This document shows positions 35,084 through 47,141 of a DNA stretch of 64,000 bases, piece after piece. Each line of letters begins with the position of its first letter. Positions within the stretch are counted from its first letter, which is position 1. The stretch is from Seison nebaliae (lineage: Eukaryota; Rotifera; Pararotatoria; Seisonacea; Seisonidae): assembly GCA_023231475.1 (NCBI GenBank), contig JALJEE010000137.1:1-64000 (forward strand), read 5' to 3'. The notes beneath the pieces were generated by a model. The model saw only the letters and a list, made by a program, of their open reading frames with translations, did no database searches and was not told the origin of the DNA. The position numbers were made by a program, and so were the translations under genes.

Positions 35084-37049
35084 ATGACCAATGAGGAATA
35101 TGAATTAGATGACAAACGTCAATCTATGCTTCGTTTCACTGATTCGCCAAATGATACAGACGATAACGTAGCCATGTTGAATCGTAATCCGAAAACGTGT
35201 GGTCAAAAAGTTAGTCGAATTCGAAGTCAAAACATACAAGGAATTCTGATGTTTTTGGAAGAATAGGTAAAAATTTGGTGTAAAGAAAATATGATTCTAT
35301 TATTAATTATTGGCGGTGTACTTATAGGATCGATTATTGGAATAATACTACGTCAATTCACATTGTCAGAAACTGCAATAACTATTATTGGTTTTCCTGG
35401 AGAAATTTTCATGAAGATGCTGAAAATGTTAATCCTTCCTTTAATTGTGAGCAGTTTGGTGAGTGGTTAATCAAATAGTTTTTCTGCTCATAAGCTTAAA
35501 ATTTTTTTCACTTATTTCTATTAGCACTTGCGAGATTGGACCCAAAATCTTCTGGAAGAATGGGTGGTCTTGCCATCCTCTATTATTTCTCCACGACTTT
35601 TATTGCGGCTATTTTGGGATTGGTATTGGTCATCGCCATCCATCCCGGTAATCCGGACGCCCATCACTCAAGGCAAATGACTTCATTACAACCGGAAGGA
35701 AAAGTTATAACAACTTTAGATTCGATTTTGGATCTATTAAGGTTTAAATTGAATTATTATATCTGTTAAATTCAAAAAAATTGTTATTATCCAGAAATTT
35801 ATTTCCAGAAAATTTGGCGTCAGCTACTTTTCAACAAGCTTATACTAAATATGTGCCAATTGAGAATAAGAACTCAACGTTATTGAACGACACTGTTATC
35901 GATTATAAACGGACAGTAGACTATAAAGATGGAATGAATTTATTAGGTATCATAACCTTCTGTACGGTATTCGGTCTTTATATCGGCAGCATGGGAGTAA
36001 GAGCTAAACCGATGGCAGAATTTTTTAATATTCTATATGAAATTGTAATGAAATTAGTTCAGTTGCTCATGTGGTTAGTAATCTAGTTGGTTGTTGAAGA
36101 AGAAGTTAATTCATTTGAAGGTTCTCTCCAATTGGTATTGCATCATTGATCATTTCCAATCTCGTTCATATCAAAGATATCAATACGATGGTTCAATCCA
36201 CTGGAAAGTATATGGCAACGGTTTTGGCTGGATTACTGATTCATTTCGTCGTCAATCTACCTCTCATTTATTTTGCGTGTACTCGAAAGAATCCAGTGAA
36301 ATTTCTCAAAAGTATGTTGTCGGCTGTCCTTACGGCTTTAGGTACTTCGAGCAGGTTCCATTTGATTCACATTTAAATTCTTTATCAAATTTATCTTTAT
36401 CTCTAGTGCTGCTACTCTACCAGTTACGTTCGATTGTTTAGAGAACAAGAATAAGTTGGACCCTCGTGTTACACGTTTCGTCTTACCAATTGGGGCTACG
36501 ATTAACATGGATGGAACGGCGTTGTATGAAGCGGTCGCGCCAATTTTTATCGCCCAAATGAATGGAATTCAATTGACACCTGTCCAATATTTTACAGTCA
36601 CGTTCGACATTTTGAACTTATATAATTAATTAATATTTATTAAAATAATTCTTTAAATTTAACCTATTTCTTACAGATTCACTGCAACCGTTGCATCTAT
36701 CGGTGCTGCAAGTATACCGTCAGCTGGTCTGGTTACCATGATGCTGGTGTTAACTTCTGTGGGATTACCGACCGAGGATATTTCGTTGATTTTTGCCGTT
36801 GACTGGATGTTGTTAGTAGAAAATTATATTTATTCTCTCATAGGTATAATTATAATGGAAATTTTATTGTACAGAGATCGTATAAGAACAGCAACAAATG
36901 TTTGGGGCGATTCAGTTGGAGCCGGTATCGTCCATCATTTTTCGAAAGCTCATTTGGCGAAATTGGATGAAATCGAACAGAAAGAATTGGAGGAAGAACA
37001 GATGAATGAACAACATAAATTGATGAAAATGATTTCGGAGGTTCCCTAA
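35084..37049 (+). CDS. SLC1A: excitatory amino-acid transporter, SLC1 family, copy 2
   Basis: Eight exons: 35084-35209, 35267-35465, 35525-35741, 35795-36073, 36121-36354, 36407-36601, 36677-36811 and 36875-37049. Sum 1560 nt, 519 aa. Landmarks are [35 protein letters not shown], the loop with NST, SSAATLP in hairpin 1, [26 protein letters not shown] in hairpin 2 and [17 protein letters not shown] in TM8 with the acidic-substrate Arg. Exons 5, 6 and 7 (234, 195 and 135 nt) equal exons 4, 5 and 6 of copy 1 in length and phase. Its N-terminus is shorter than that of copy 1 and differs in sequence. It is a plasma-membrane sodium-coupled glutamate/aspartate importer. All donors begin GTT. Confidence 0.95.
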
Positions 37050-37520
37050 ACTTTCCACTCTAACAAACTACTACTACTACTACTACGACTACTTTTTTCC
37101 CGCACCTTTTCATAAACATTTCATTCACGAAATTAATTGGTTGATGGTTTTTTATTCTCTTTATAGACACCTAACACTAAACCTTCGGTGATGGATCGAG
37201 CATAAAACTGCCGAGCACTTGTGAACTGTGAGAATGATAAGTGAATTAATTTTATTCTTTCTTTTTCATCAGGAAAACTTACACCAACTGTGAGAAAAAT
37301 TGTGAAAAAGAAATTATTTGCATAATATTTTATGTATATTTTAATATAGACTAGTTTGCTTTCTTTCAATAGACTTAATGTCTGTTTAATTCTTTTTTAT
37401 TTATTATTCTTATTTATAACGATTTATTAATTAATTTATTAGTATATCAACAATAAATAAATTATCTTGTTTATAATTCTATTTCTTCTCGTCTATAAAA
37501 TCATCCTTATTATTTCATCC
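37050..37520. other. convergent intergenic region
   Basis: 471 nt between the stops of SLC1 copy 2 and SLC16 copy 1. A (CTA)n microsatellite occupies about 37067-37090. No gene seen. Confidence 0.5.
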
Positions 37521-39765
37521 TTAAGTATCCGGAACAGGCATTTCTTCATGTGTAAAACTATTTCTATATAGTCTGAATATTATATAAATGTAGAATAAAC
37601 ATCCGGTTAAGATCAGAATCCCACCGAATACAATAGGCGAATAATTTGTTTTGAAAGAATCATAAATTGACCCTTTTAAATTTTTTTAAATGTTGCAGTT
37701 TAACAAGAAGAATTTATAAGAACCTCCTACTACTGGTGCCACTAAACTACTAATACCTTGAAAGAAGAAGACAGTACCAACGCCATTTGTTAAATTGTTG
37801 AGGCCGACTAATTGTACAGTTATTATTCCATAAAATATTGCTTGAGCAGCTTGAGATAAATAAGATGAGGATATAATGTCGCATAAAATGGATGTTAACA
37901 TGAGAAACTGCCTAAAATAACTAGGTACATTTTCATTAGTCCTACTGTAACATAAAACGGTGCTAGACAACATATTACTCCCGATACGATGTTACATATT
38001 AATGTAATGATGATAATGTATGGAGTCAATAAGTTGGCGATTACTGCAAGAAGAATGCGCGCGATTGTTGTTGAAGCAACTAAAAGAGATTTTTGGAATG
38101 AATGTGAACAGAAAAAATTCGATAAATAACATAAATAGATTAAGTGGCTACTCGTTGTTTTGCCATCGGTGATATTTGAAGTCTTTTCAAATTCATAACT
38201 AAAAACCATGCCAATTAAGATGCCTGAGTCGCATAAGGCAAAACCGATACAGAATAGTATGAAACTAATATTAGTAATGAATTTTCCTTTAAAGAATGTA
38301 ATGCATCGACTCTAAAGTGGAAGTTGAATAAGAGAATTTAATTAAAAAAAACCCAAAGTGACGTCTCCGAATCAACTTCCATATGCATGACAGATTTATG
38401 GAAACCATCGAGATCTGTGGCATTTCGAAATTCGGGTAAATTGTATAAAGAATTCTTGTAAAAAATATCGTCACGATCGAACGGTTTGATTCTCAGATAG
38501 GAATTAATTAATTCTGCTGGAATTCTAATAAATATTCGACAGGTAGTGAAGTGACGACTGTTCCGCCAAAAAAGACAAACCTAAGAAAATTCTTTGCGTC
38601 ATGTAAACTGGTTGTCGATTTCGCTTTATGTATATCAACTATCGTATCACTAATTGATTTGACGATATCACTATTCCTTTCGATAACGCGATAACTGGGC
38701 TAGAATAAAGATGATTTTTATGTTTGTTGTAAAATCTCATTAAACTGATGCGAATCCTTCTTCCATGATCGTTTTCGATATTTTTTGTCCAGTGAATACC
38801 GATCTATGTTTGAATGAATTGTAAATGTAACTTCATATTGAAAAGAAAACAGCATACTTAGTCCATAATAAATAAGCAGGTGCATCTTTTCTTTTGGGGA
38901 ATGGAAACGAACTGTAATTCAATTCGATAGGAAGAAAAAATTGTTCGTCACGTAAAGGATTTTGTTCAACTGGAACGAAAACCATCGAACAAGCGACGAT
39001 ATGTAATACCAATCCTATTAATGGACGATAATGGTCTTTACGGGGTTTGGTTAATTAAAGGAAACCGGCTAAAATTACTTGGGTGGCCATCCATCCATAT
39101 TGATCATGTAAAATGGGTATGATGATGGTCATCACTAGACTCCCAATGCCACTACCAGTTCCAACGAACGAACTAGCTATTGCTCGGTATTTCTCGAAAT
39201 AATAACTAGGCATTATACAGGCGGATAAGAATACACTTCCGCTCCCAATCCCATAAAAAAATCCATGAATTATAATTATTGACAAAATGGATTTACACCA
39301 AGCAGTGAATAAGAGACAGAGTGTCATGATAATTCCTCCCGTACAACACACTTTCCTTGTACCGAATTTATTGATAATAACCGCTACGACAGGTCCTTGA
39401 GAAAGGTCTTAATTGGAAGATATCGAAACCAAAACCAAACCACTTAACAATGACACACCGACGAGTAGAGAGGCGACTAGATATCCTTGAGTGCGAGAGC
39501 ACTGGAAATATTCGATGTATTTATATACAACAATGCCGATGGTATTGAGCATTCCATCGGTTAGGAATAAGCAGAACTAAATTAGATTATAATCGTTTTT
39601 CTTTATGAAACTTATGAAAGAGTTGCTCAATCAAACAAAACTCGATATAAGAACTACATAGCTCCAACCGCTATCTGGAGGTTTAGGCGGGAGAATATGA
39701 GTCACCAATTCCGCTTTCACATAATTGGAACTCACTTCATTAACGGCATGATCCGACTGGCTCAT
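37521..39765 (-). CDS. monocarboxylate transporter-like, SLC16 family, copy 1
   Basis: Minus-strand multi-exon MFS gene. The first three exons are 39765-39637, 39576-39441 and 39395-39066. They give a short cytosolic start leading into PPKPPDSGWSYVV, the SLC16 signature at TM1, then TM2-TM6 including GPVVAVIINKFGTRK, a YYFEKYRAIASSFVGTGSGIGS segment and YGWMATQVILAG. A long cytosolic loop follows on several small exons (about 39030-38290), with FDRDDIFYKNSLYNLPEFRN near 38430. TM7-TM12 run from about 38290, ending in a final exon with GGILILTGCLFYIYIIF and stop at 37521. Some middle splice sites are my best guess. The family moves lactate, pyruvate, ketone bodies or other small acids, and some members move hormones or amino acids. 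The substrate is not inferable. Confidence 0.85.
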
Positions 39766-39935
39766 AGAATTGCCTCTTCGTTGAATTGTGTTGACTATTC
39801 ACAATTGTAATTTTATTCTAATTATTATCATTCCATCTCATTCCACTATATAGAGAAATGGAAGAAATATTCTAATAAAGAAACAATTCGTTTTTTATTT
39901 CACATAAAACAGTGCGCGATTTATTCAAGTGTTTC

Positions 39936-42769
39936 TTATTCATTTAATTCATTTTCTCTTATTATTCCTTTGACCTCTTGTCTCTTTTGAATGATGTAGA
40001 GACTGAGTAACAATGTGCTGCCTAGACATACTGCACTCCCGCAAAACAGCAGACCATGATAAGGTTGATCTTTTATGGAAAGTAAAATAGCTATTTATTG
40101 AGCATTAATAATTGTCGTAAAAAAATGAGAATTATCACTTGTTTATATTCGATATGTAAAAGGAGGAAACCTGCTATTGATGAGCCGGTGAGACTGCCGA
40201 TACCTCGACAAATATAAGCAATTCCTACAGCGTCCGACATATCCGCTAAACCAACTAGATCGACGATCATTACAGCAATTAAAGATGCATAAGGTGCTAC
40301 TAGGGCTATTATATGATTATTCATTAACAATCTAAACTAACCGTTAAGTACACCAAGTAGAGCGAAGTAGATTTGTACATGTAATACTTCCGTGAATGTT
40401 CCCGAGCTCAATGTTGCAATTGCGCTCAAATAATTCATAATGACAACAATAAGGAATTTATAGTTGTAACATCTATTTATCACTCCTGCGACGGTCAATC
40501 GACTAATAATGGAACATCCACCTGCAGAATAATCAGAAATTAGATATTCCCCCCAAAAAATTTCCTGCTGTTCACACCAGAATGAATGATGTTTTTGATA
40601 AAAATATTTCTCATCCAAAATAATTCAGAACAAAATTCCTTAACAAAACTCTAAAGAATTTTCATTCAAATTTGAAATTAAAGAAGAAATAAATGGAAAA
40701 AATTATGTAAAAATTGACATACCAAAAATGAGTAAGAGCGACGATGATTGAGCTGAAGTTGCTTCCATTTTACTTGCATATTCATATCCCAACAATATCG
40801 TGCCATACATCCCACATTCATTAACGACGAGAAAGCAACAATAGATAAGGAAAAGTTGATGGTCGATGAATATTCGGTAATTGAATAATCCTTTTATTGT
40901 TTCAATAAATCTCGCAGAAATTGATTTCTTATACAATTTTTGATTGTCTGGAAGGAAAGATGTGGAAGAAGGGATAATGCAATCGACTTATGAATATTAA
41001 TATAACGACATGAAAAAAGAAAGTTGGATAGACAAAATGGAGGAGAGGAACTTCTCATGAAAGTTTCATATAAAAGAAGACTAGGTATTATTTGATGGGG
41101 ATGGTCTCATTTGTTTCGTGAGAATTATTGGCAGATTTTTGACAGGAATGAAATTAAAAATTGATTCTCTTAATTAAACAACTTCCACTTTTGTTCGATG
41201 GAAGTTGGAATGTAAGTGATTTGTTCATCCTACACGAAATGACATGACAGATAAATTATTAACCGCCCAATAATTGTTGCATGATCTCCGATGTATTAGT
41301 TATATTCATATTAGTAGCGATCCTGTTCGGTAAGTTGATCATGGACGCACGAAATTGTTCGATATTGTAAGCCGATCTAAATTCTTTTAAATTGACTAAA
41401 GAATGCGGATAAAATATGTCCGTTCGATTTAATGGATCTCTCGCTAATTGTTCATGTAAAACATCTTCGATTTCTCTGAAAAAAGAAATTTCCGTTTTCT
41501 ATCGATTCATTCACTAACTAACTTTGCAGGAATAATCGATGGAATTGAATTAATGACAAGTTTTTTCTTTTCTTTCCGCAATTCTGGATCGTTTACGATG
41601 GAAGCAGAAACAATTCCATGCAAATCGTCAACTACGATGGGCAAAGAACTAGGTAATTCAACGACTCGTCTTAATGTCTCTTGTTCATTAATCGAGGCAT
41701 CCTGTTCGATGGAAAATATTAGATCAAATTTTTCATTAGAACCTTCGCTTCATAACGTAATTGTGGCCGATAGGGAATTGTCGACGATTGTCCACCAGTA
41801 ATTACTGTGCTTGAAACAAAAGAGAATGTTTTTTCTCAAATTTTTTCGATTATCAAATTTATTCATTTCAACTTGTCGTATTTGAAGTAGTTAGGCGGAT
41901 TCTTCTTTCGTGGTAAATGGAACATTCCACTATACTCTCCATCGATCTTTTTCGATTGTTTCTTATTAAATTGTGGCGCATTTTCAACCATGACAAATGT
42001 CGCTGCAGCGATAGCGACTTGAGCCGCCATTCCTGGATAATGTCTAGATAGTTTTAATGATTGTTCAAAGTAACCTGCTAGCAGAATGTGAGTACCCATC
42101 CAACCGAAAATTATGATAAGTTTCGGTACCATAACACTGAAAATGATAATTCCTGACGGTGAACCAGTCATGACAATGGCATTGACAATAGCGCGATGAT
42201 TCTCGAAGTAATAGTTAGGCATAATTACTGCACTTAATGTAGTAGCACAACCGCCCAATCCAAATATACATCCTTGGATAATGATGACTTGTCTGATGGT
42301 AGACAACCAGGGAACGATGAAAGTAGTAAGAACGAGTAAGAGCGTGCCGATAAGTGTGACCCATTGGGCACCGATCCTCTTAACAAGCGATGTAATTATT
42401 GTGGCCGCGAAGAATTGCATCGCATAAGCTACCGAACCGACAATTAACGCTTGAGATTGTGTGCAGTTGAAATGTTTCGGATAGAATATGATGAGTGCGG
42501 GTAAATTGTAGCAAATACCGTCGATGGTGAACTGACACAACTATTTGAGGAGAGAATCATTCTGATGTTAAGTATTTGGAGGATGAAAATGGAATGAAAT
42601 TAGTAACGAAGGCAGCTATTGCAATTGCTACGCCCCATCCACCATCAGGCGGTGCTGGCGGCAATATTCTATCAATATTAATATGTGGCTCGTATTGGAC
42701 GAGATCAATTACGGACTGAATAAGAATCGAATTAGGTTTTGCCTTTTCTACCTTAGCTCGCTCAATCAT
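39936..42769 (-). CDS. monocarboxylate transporter-like, SLC16 family, copy 2
   Basis: Eight minus-strand exons: 42769-42608, 42540-41873, 41747-41523, 41475-41264, 40947-40723, 40521-40342, 40305-40171 and 40090-39936. Sum 1962 nt, 653 aa. It opens with a 40-residue cytosolic tail and the signature PPAPPDGGWGVAIAIAAF. Further landmarks are the IGAQWVTLIGT loop, a YYFENHRAIVNAIVMTGSPSG segment, a long central cytosolic loop holding NRTDIFYPHSLVNLKEFRS (also present in copy 1), then TM7-TM12 with NECGMYGTILLGYEY, GCSIISRLTVAGVIN, and CRGIGSLTGSSIA. It sits 171 nt upstream of copy 1 in the same orientation, a tandem pair. The central loop is much longer than usual for SLC16. Substrate unknown. 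Confidence 0.88.
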
Positions 42770-45743
42770 TACTTCCTCTCTACTTTCTCAAGTATTTATT
42801 TATTACGTCAATACATTTATTATTTATGATTATGAATTGTAAACATGAAATTTTTATTCAGCAATTCTTATTACACTTTCTCATGTGTCAGAGGTAGGAA
42901 GAAAATATGTAATTGATGATATGTCAATGATATTAGTCTTGTTTTGCCATTGTTTAGGATATAAATTAACTATTGGCATTGTTAAAAAAATGGGGGCAAC
43001 GTATTGTAATTATATTTTTTCCACTTATTTTACTTCATACAATACGCCAAATTTCTTCCTTTCTTCACAAATCATTCAACAAACAGACAAATCCATTTAG
43101 TTACTTTTAGACTAGCTACTAAAAATAAATGTTATCTGATGATTAAAATATAATAAATCATAAAATAGAATATTCACCTCATTCCTTCTCTTCGTCTCTT
43201 GGGAAAGAAGGGGAAACATATTTATATTTGTTCAACATTATCTCTGAAAACTGGAACGGTTCAGGTTAGCCGGACTTTACTCCCATTAGAAAAAGGAGCC
43301 GCAGGACTAGGAAGTGGGAAGATTAAGTGGAAGGAAAGTCATGAATAGAATAAGAGAAATCTTTTACAGTTTTCATGCGTAAAATTATAGATTGCCGATT
43401 AAATTTTCTCCTCGCATGTTCCACCATAAACTAGAAGGATATTATCCTACTTCATCTAGGGAAAGAAAACGAAGAAGTTTTAGCCAACACAATTCACCAA
43501 TTTTTTCATTCTGATTAATTCATATTGGATTAGATTCATAAACATTAGGCATTTTCATAAATGTTGAGATAAAATGAAACTTTCAACCATTTTTACTAGC
43601 GAGAAAATTACACCTTGTAATTTTCTTTAACCCACTCCAGAGACCTTCATTCGGTATCTGGGAAAATTGGTTACCACGTCCACTTTCTCTTTGAACATCT
43701 GAACAGTTATTGCTTATTTCACAATTTTAATAAACATACATAAAAGATTTATATGTTCCATTAATTTCCTGTTAAATAATTCATATATAATTCACGAAAC
43801 TAATCAGTATTATGTACAACATCTTTTGATGATCTTACAATTCGGTTCGGTTATATTATTCAATATACATCATTCCAAATTTTACTGTTACTTTATTATA
43901 TTTTGTCTGTAATCTCAACTTACTGATCATCACCATCATCATCATCATTGAATGACTATTAATTAATGAACGAACAAATATTACATAATTGCTTCATATT
44001 TCCAACGAATGAAAAGTATGTTAAAAGAAGTGTATCTTGCTGATAATTATAGTTCGATAAGAGAGGAAGAAAACATTTTTTCTGTTAAGCATTTAAACGT
44101 GTAAGTACAAACAGAATGAGTAATTCCGTTATATGAAATATTTATTCGCTCCAAACAACATCGAGCGGAAAAGGTGAAAAACAAATATCGGATTCAATTA
44201 TAACTACGTACAAATAGAGAAATGGGTGTCTTATTTATCCATTTGTGTTTGAAGATGAGAGGGTGAAATTTGAATAAATTTTCAAATTTTCTAAAAATAA
44301 AAAAATTCTTATCTAATCGATTAATGATATTTAACCTCTTCATTCTCACTTGGCTCCCCCAGACATAGGGCAACTGTTTATTTCTCGCTTTCATGCTCAG
44401 ACATAAATGTTTAACTGAGTGAAGAAATGTGTCGAAATTGCAGGAAGGAATCGTGGACGACCGGATATCGGCAGATGAATAATAATTCATCAAGCAAACA
44501 TAAAGGAACCTATAAAAACAATATATGCTATTGAAATGACAAGATATCTTCAACTGAGACAGTTCCATTTTATCATTAAACAGTTCCATAAATATATATT
44601 ATATTATAAATCTACAAATTTACAAGGAATGTTAAATAATATAATAATGCATGCTCACCATGACTCGCCATGGTCAACATGTTTTAGTTGATGAACTAAT
44701 AAATTCACTCGAAATGCATTATCAGAGTAGACAAATATAATTATAAATTATATTTGTCTAATTATTTGTTAGTGAGTCGATAGTTAGATGATGAAGATTG
44801 GCAGAGTAATTTGATCGAATTCTCTCACTCTCAATTCGAGGACTGACAAGTGCTTTCTATGAATTTCTCCCATTTGTCCATATGTCATGAATAATGGACA
44901 CTTAATTTAAATTTAATTTATCTTACTAAAATTCTATGTTGTTTCTTTTAAGAATTCTGATTTATTTGCTCCTTTCATTCTCTGTCGTACGTGGGACATT
45001 TACGAGTAATTCGTTAGAGAATACTGGTCTTCCAAACTATTTCAACTCGTCAATGAAACATTTCTTGACTCTCAAAAAAGTAAATGCATTTTTTATTGTT
45101 ATATTTCATGAGAGAGAATCTCTTATAGTTTCATTCTCTTCTTTAGTTACATCTTCACAATCTTTCCCGTTCAAATTCTCATTTGAAATTTTATCATCAA
45201 ATTCTCGACTGTCTATTGAGTATTAATTGAAATTATTTTCAACACAATCTCTTTTTACCAGGATGACAGTTGAGAAGCTCATTCCCGATGTGTTAACACT
45301 TTTCATTTTGTTTTTGTCACTTGTTTATTTTTAGTGAAATTTTCACAAACAAAAAACAAAAGTAAATTTATTGGAAATAAAAGATGCATCCGGTTCATTC
45401 CTCTCCGATAGATTGGCAGATTCTTCCTCTCAATTATTCGTATAAAGCGCCATTTTCGATTAGAACAATTATCCATCTACTTAAAATTCGACATAAAAAT
45501 GTGAATGATTATGCATTCTATTAAAAGTTCATATTTTCTTCTATTGAACTTCGACGACTTTCGTAATTGTTCCAATGAATGAAATCATTTATAATGCTTC
45601 CGTAAATCTATAAATGCTCCAATTTATTTATTAGTTTCAATTTTTTCTTTTATTTATTTGTCAATAGAAACCATTTATCTCACATCAATTCTTTTTCAAA
45701 ATAATCTTCGAGTGACACGATTATTTTTTCAAAACCATCAAAT
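42770..45743. other. divergent region between SLC16 copy 2 and GPCR
   Basis: About 3 kb, AT-rich. A (CAT)n tract is near 43927-43950. Frames such as the minus-strand 44194-44589 have no domain. A possible small secreted peptide at 44936 is listed separately. Confidence 0.45.
44936..45226 (+). CDS. possible small secreted peptide precursor
   Basis: The frame opens with a convincing signal peptide: a basic start, a hydrophobic core (LLRILIYLLLSFSVV) and likely cleavage after VRG or so, followed by a polar stretch with two N-glycosylation motifs (NSS). A donor-like GTAAAT at 45080 and an acceptor at about 45261 would shorten the product to about 52 residues. I see no dibasic-flanked amidation motif and no known peptide family. 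It could be chance in AT-rich DNA. Confidence 0.22.
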   Translation: MLFLLRILIYLLLSFSVVRGTFTSNSLENTGLPNYFNSSMKHFLTLKKVNAFFIVIFHERESLIVSFSSLVTSSQSFPFKFSFEILSSNSRLSIEY

Positions 45744-47138
45744 ATGGAAACATTTAATATCAGTCGAAATGTTATCGCGATCCTCTGCGTCATTTTCGGT
45801 TTACCCACTAACTTATTGGCTATCTGTCTCATCATCCGTTCGCTATGTCGACGGAAGTCGCACTCGAACAGTCGTCGACAAACGATGTGCGTTTCAATCA
45901 ATCAACCTTCATCGGAAATACTGAAACGAACCGGAACACAAATCAAAAGAAAGTCGTTGATAACGACCTCAACCAAATCACAATTGATGACTCAGAAAAC
46001 GGTATTTAATCGTTGCAATTCGTTCAATACCAATCGATTAGGATCAACATCGGATGAAACGGAAAATTATCATCATCGAAAAGGCACGTCTATCAAGAAA
46101 ATTCGAATTCCAAAATCCATTCAACTCTTTTTGTTGCAGATGATTTTTTTAGATTTAGTCATTCTTATTTATTGGTGGACGGAGATCGTTTGGACGATTT
46201 ATAATAAGAATCAATTGAACAAAAATAATCGTAACAGTTCACTTCATGTTCGATCGCGCCGACCAAAAAATTTAATGTCGTTATCATCAGTCCATTGTTA
46301 TGGAATTATCATCGTCAATAAAACAGCCATTTTCCTCAGGAATTGGTTATTGTTGATGTTTACTCTCCAGAGAATGTTGGCAATAGTATCGCCATTGAAA
46401 ATGAGAAATATCCTCTACACGATGAGAAAGGCATCATGCAATCTCATAACTTTCTGCTCATTATTGTTGATTTGTTTAACTTGCATTATTTGGTTAACGG
46501 TATCAACTCAACGATATCAAAATGAACGATGTACAATCACCGTCACATCAAGACAGCATGCTGCAATTCATAATATTGTTTATGGAACTATTGTTTATCT
46601 CCTCCCTTGTATACTCATTCTCATCATTAATTGTGCACTGTATAATGCAAGTCGATTACAATCTAAACGAATCAAACTCTTCTCATCCACTTATCCTCAG
46701 CCTCGTCGTTCCACATTAGCCATAACTGACAAAACACTCGATGTACCCAAAAGGAGTCGTTTAAGCAAGTATTCGATTGTTTACAAAAAATCTTTTTCAC
46801 ATTCAACACACTCAAAAGATCATAAAACTCAAAGAACTATTTCAAGGAATCTTCAATTACTTTTAGCTGTCTCATTCTCCTACATCGCCTTCTATCTCCC
46901 TTATGCCATAATATTCATCATTCGTGCATTAGCTAATCGATCGTCAAGCATCTACTCAACCGTCAAATATTTAAGTGTCATTTTCGACCAAATGAGATAT
47001 TTCGGACATATCACAAGCTTCTACGCTTACATTCTCACCGGAAAACATTATCGAAGACAATTAGTGGAATGTACACGAATAATAATCTGCTGTTCATGTT
47101 ATCAACATTTCAAGAAGAAAATTAATCATTTATTTTAA
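45744..47138 (+). CDS. rhodopsin-like GPCR, orphan
   Basis: An intronless 464-aa frame with seven membrane helices: TM1 about 9-34 (GLPTN, with the conserved Asn), TM2 about 125-147 (FLDL, conserved Asp), TM3 ending FTLQRMLAI where DRY is expected, TM4 LITFCSLLLICLTCIIWL, TM5 VYLLPCILILIINC, TM6 FSYIAFYLPYAIIF and TM7 FGHITSFYAYILTGKHYRRQ. Extracellular Cys in VHCYG and ERCTI probably form the standard disulfide. Two odd points: intracellular loop 1 is about 85 residues, very basic and Ser/Thr-rich, and both the DRY and NPxxY motifs are degenerate. The third loop is also long and basic. It most resembles invertebrate peptide-type class A receptors; the ligand is unknown. It is convergent with LSM3, with 3 nt between stop codons. 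Confidence 0.85.
   Translation: METFNISRNVIAILCVIFGLPTNLLAICLIIRSLCRRKSHSNSRRQTMCVSINQPSSEILKRTGTQIKRKSLITTSTKSQLMTQKTVFNRCNSFNTNRLGSTSDETENYHHRKGTSIKKIRIPKSIQLFLLQMIFLDLVILIYWWTEIVWTIYNKNQLNKNNRNSSLHVRSRRPKNLMSLSSVHCYGIIIVNKTAIFLRNWLLLMFTLQRMLAIVSPLKMRNILYTMRKASCNLITFCSLLLICLTCIIWLTVSTQRYQNERCTITVTSRQHAAIHNIVYGTIVYLLPCILILIINCALYNASRLQSKRIKLFSSTYPQPRRSTLAITDKTLDVPKRSRLSKYSIVYKKSFSHSTHSKDHKTQRTISRNLQLLLAVSFSYIAFYLPYAIIFIIRALANRSSSIYSTVKYLSVIFDQMRYFGHITSFYAYILTGKHYRRQLVECTRIIICCSCYQHFKKKINHLF
47129..47134 (-). terminator. LSM3: poly(A) signal for LSM3 inside GPCR codons
   Basis: TTTATT on the plus strand within the last codons of the GPCR, read as AATAAA by the LSM3 transcript 8 nt after its stop. 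Confidence 0.5.
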
Positions 47139-47141
47139 TCT

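Noticed and set aside
41553-41801. Plus-strand open frame of 82 codons
   Set aside because: Antisense to exon 3 of the second SLC16-type gene, which fits the splice frame and the family.
44194-44589. Minus-strand frame of 131 codons
   Set aside because: No domain, no signal peptide, odd composition rich in Cys/Tyr/Phe, no splice partners or supporting context.
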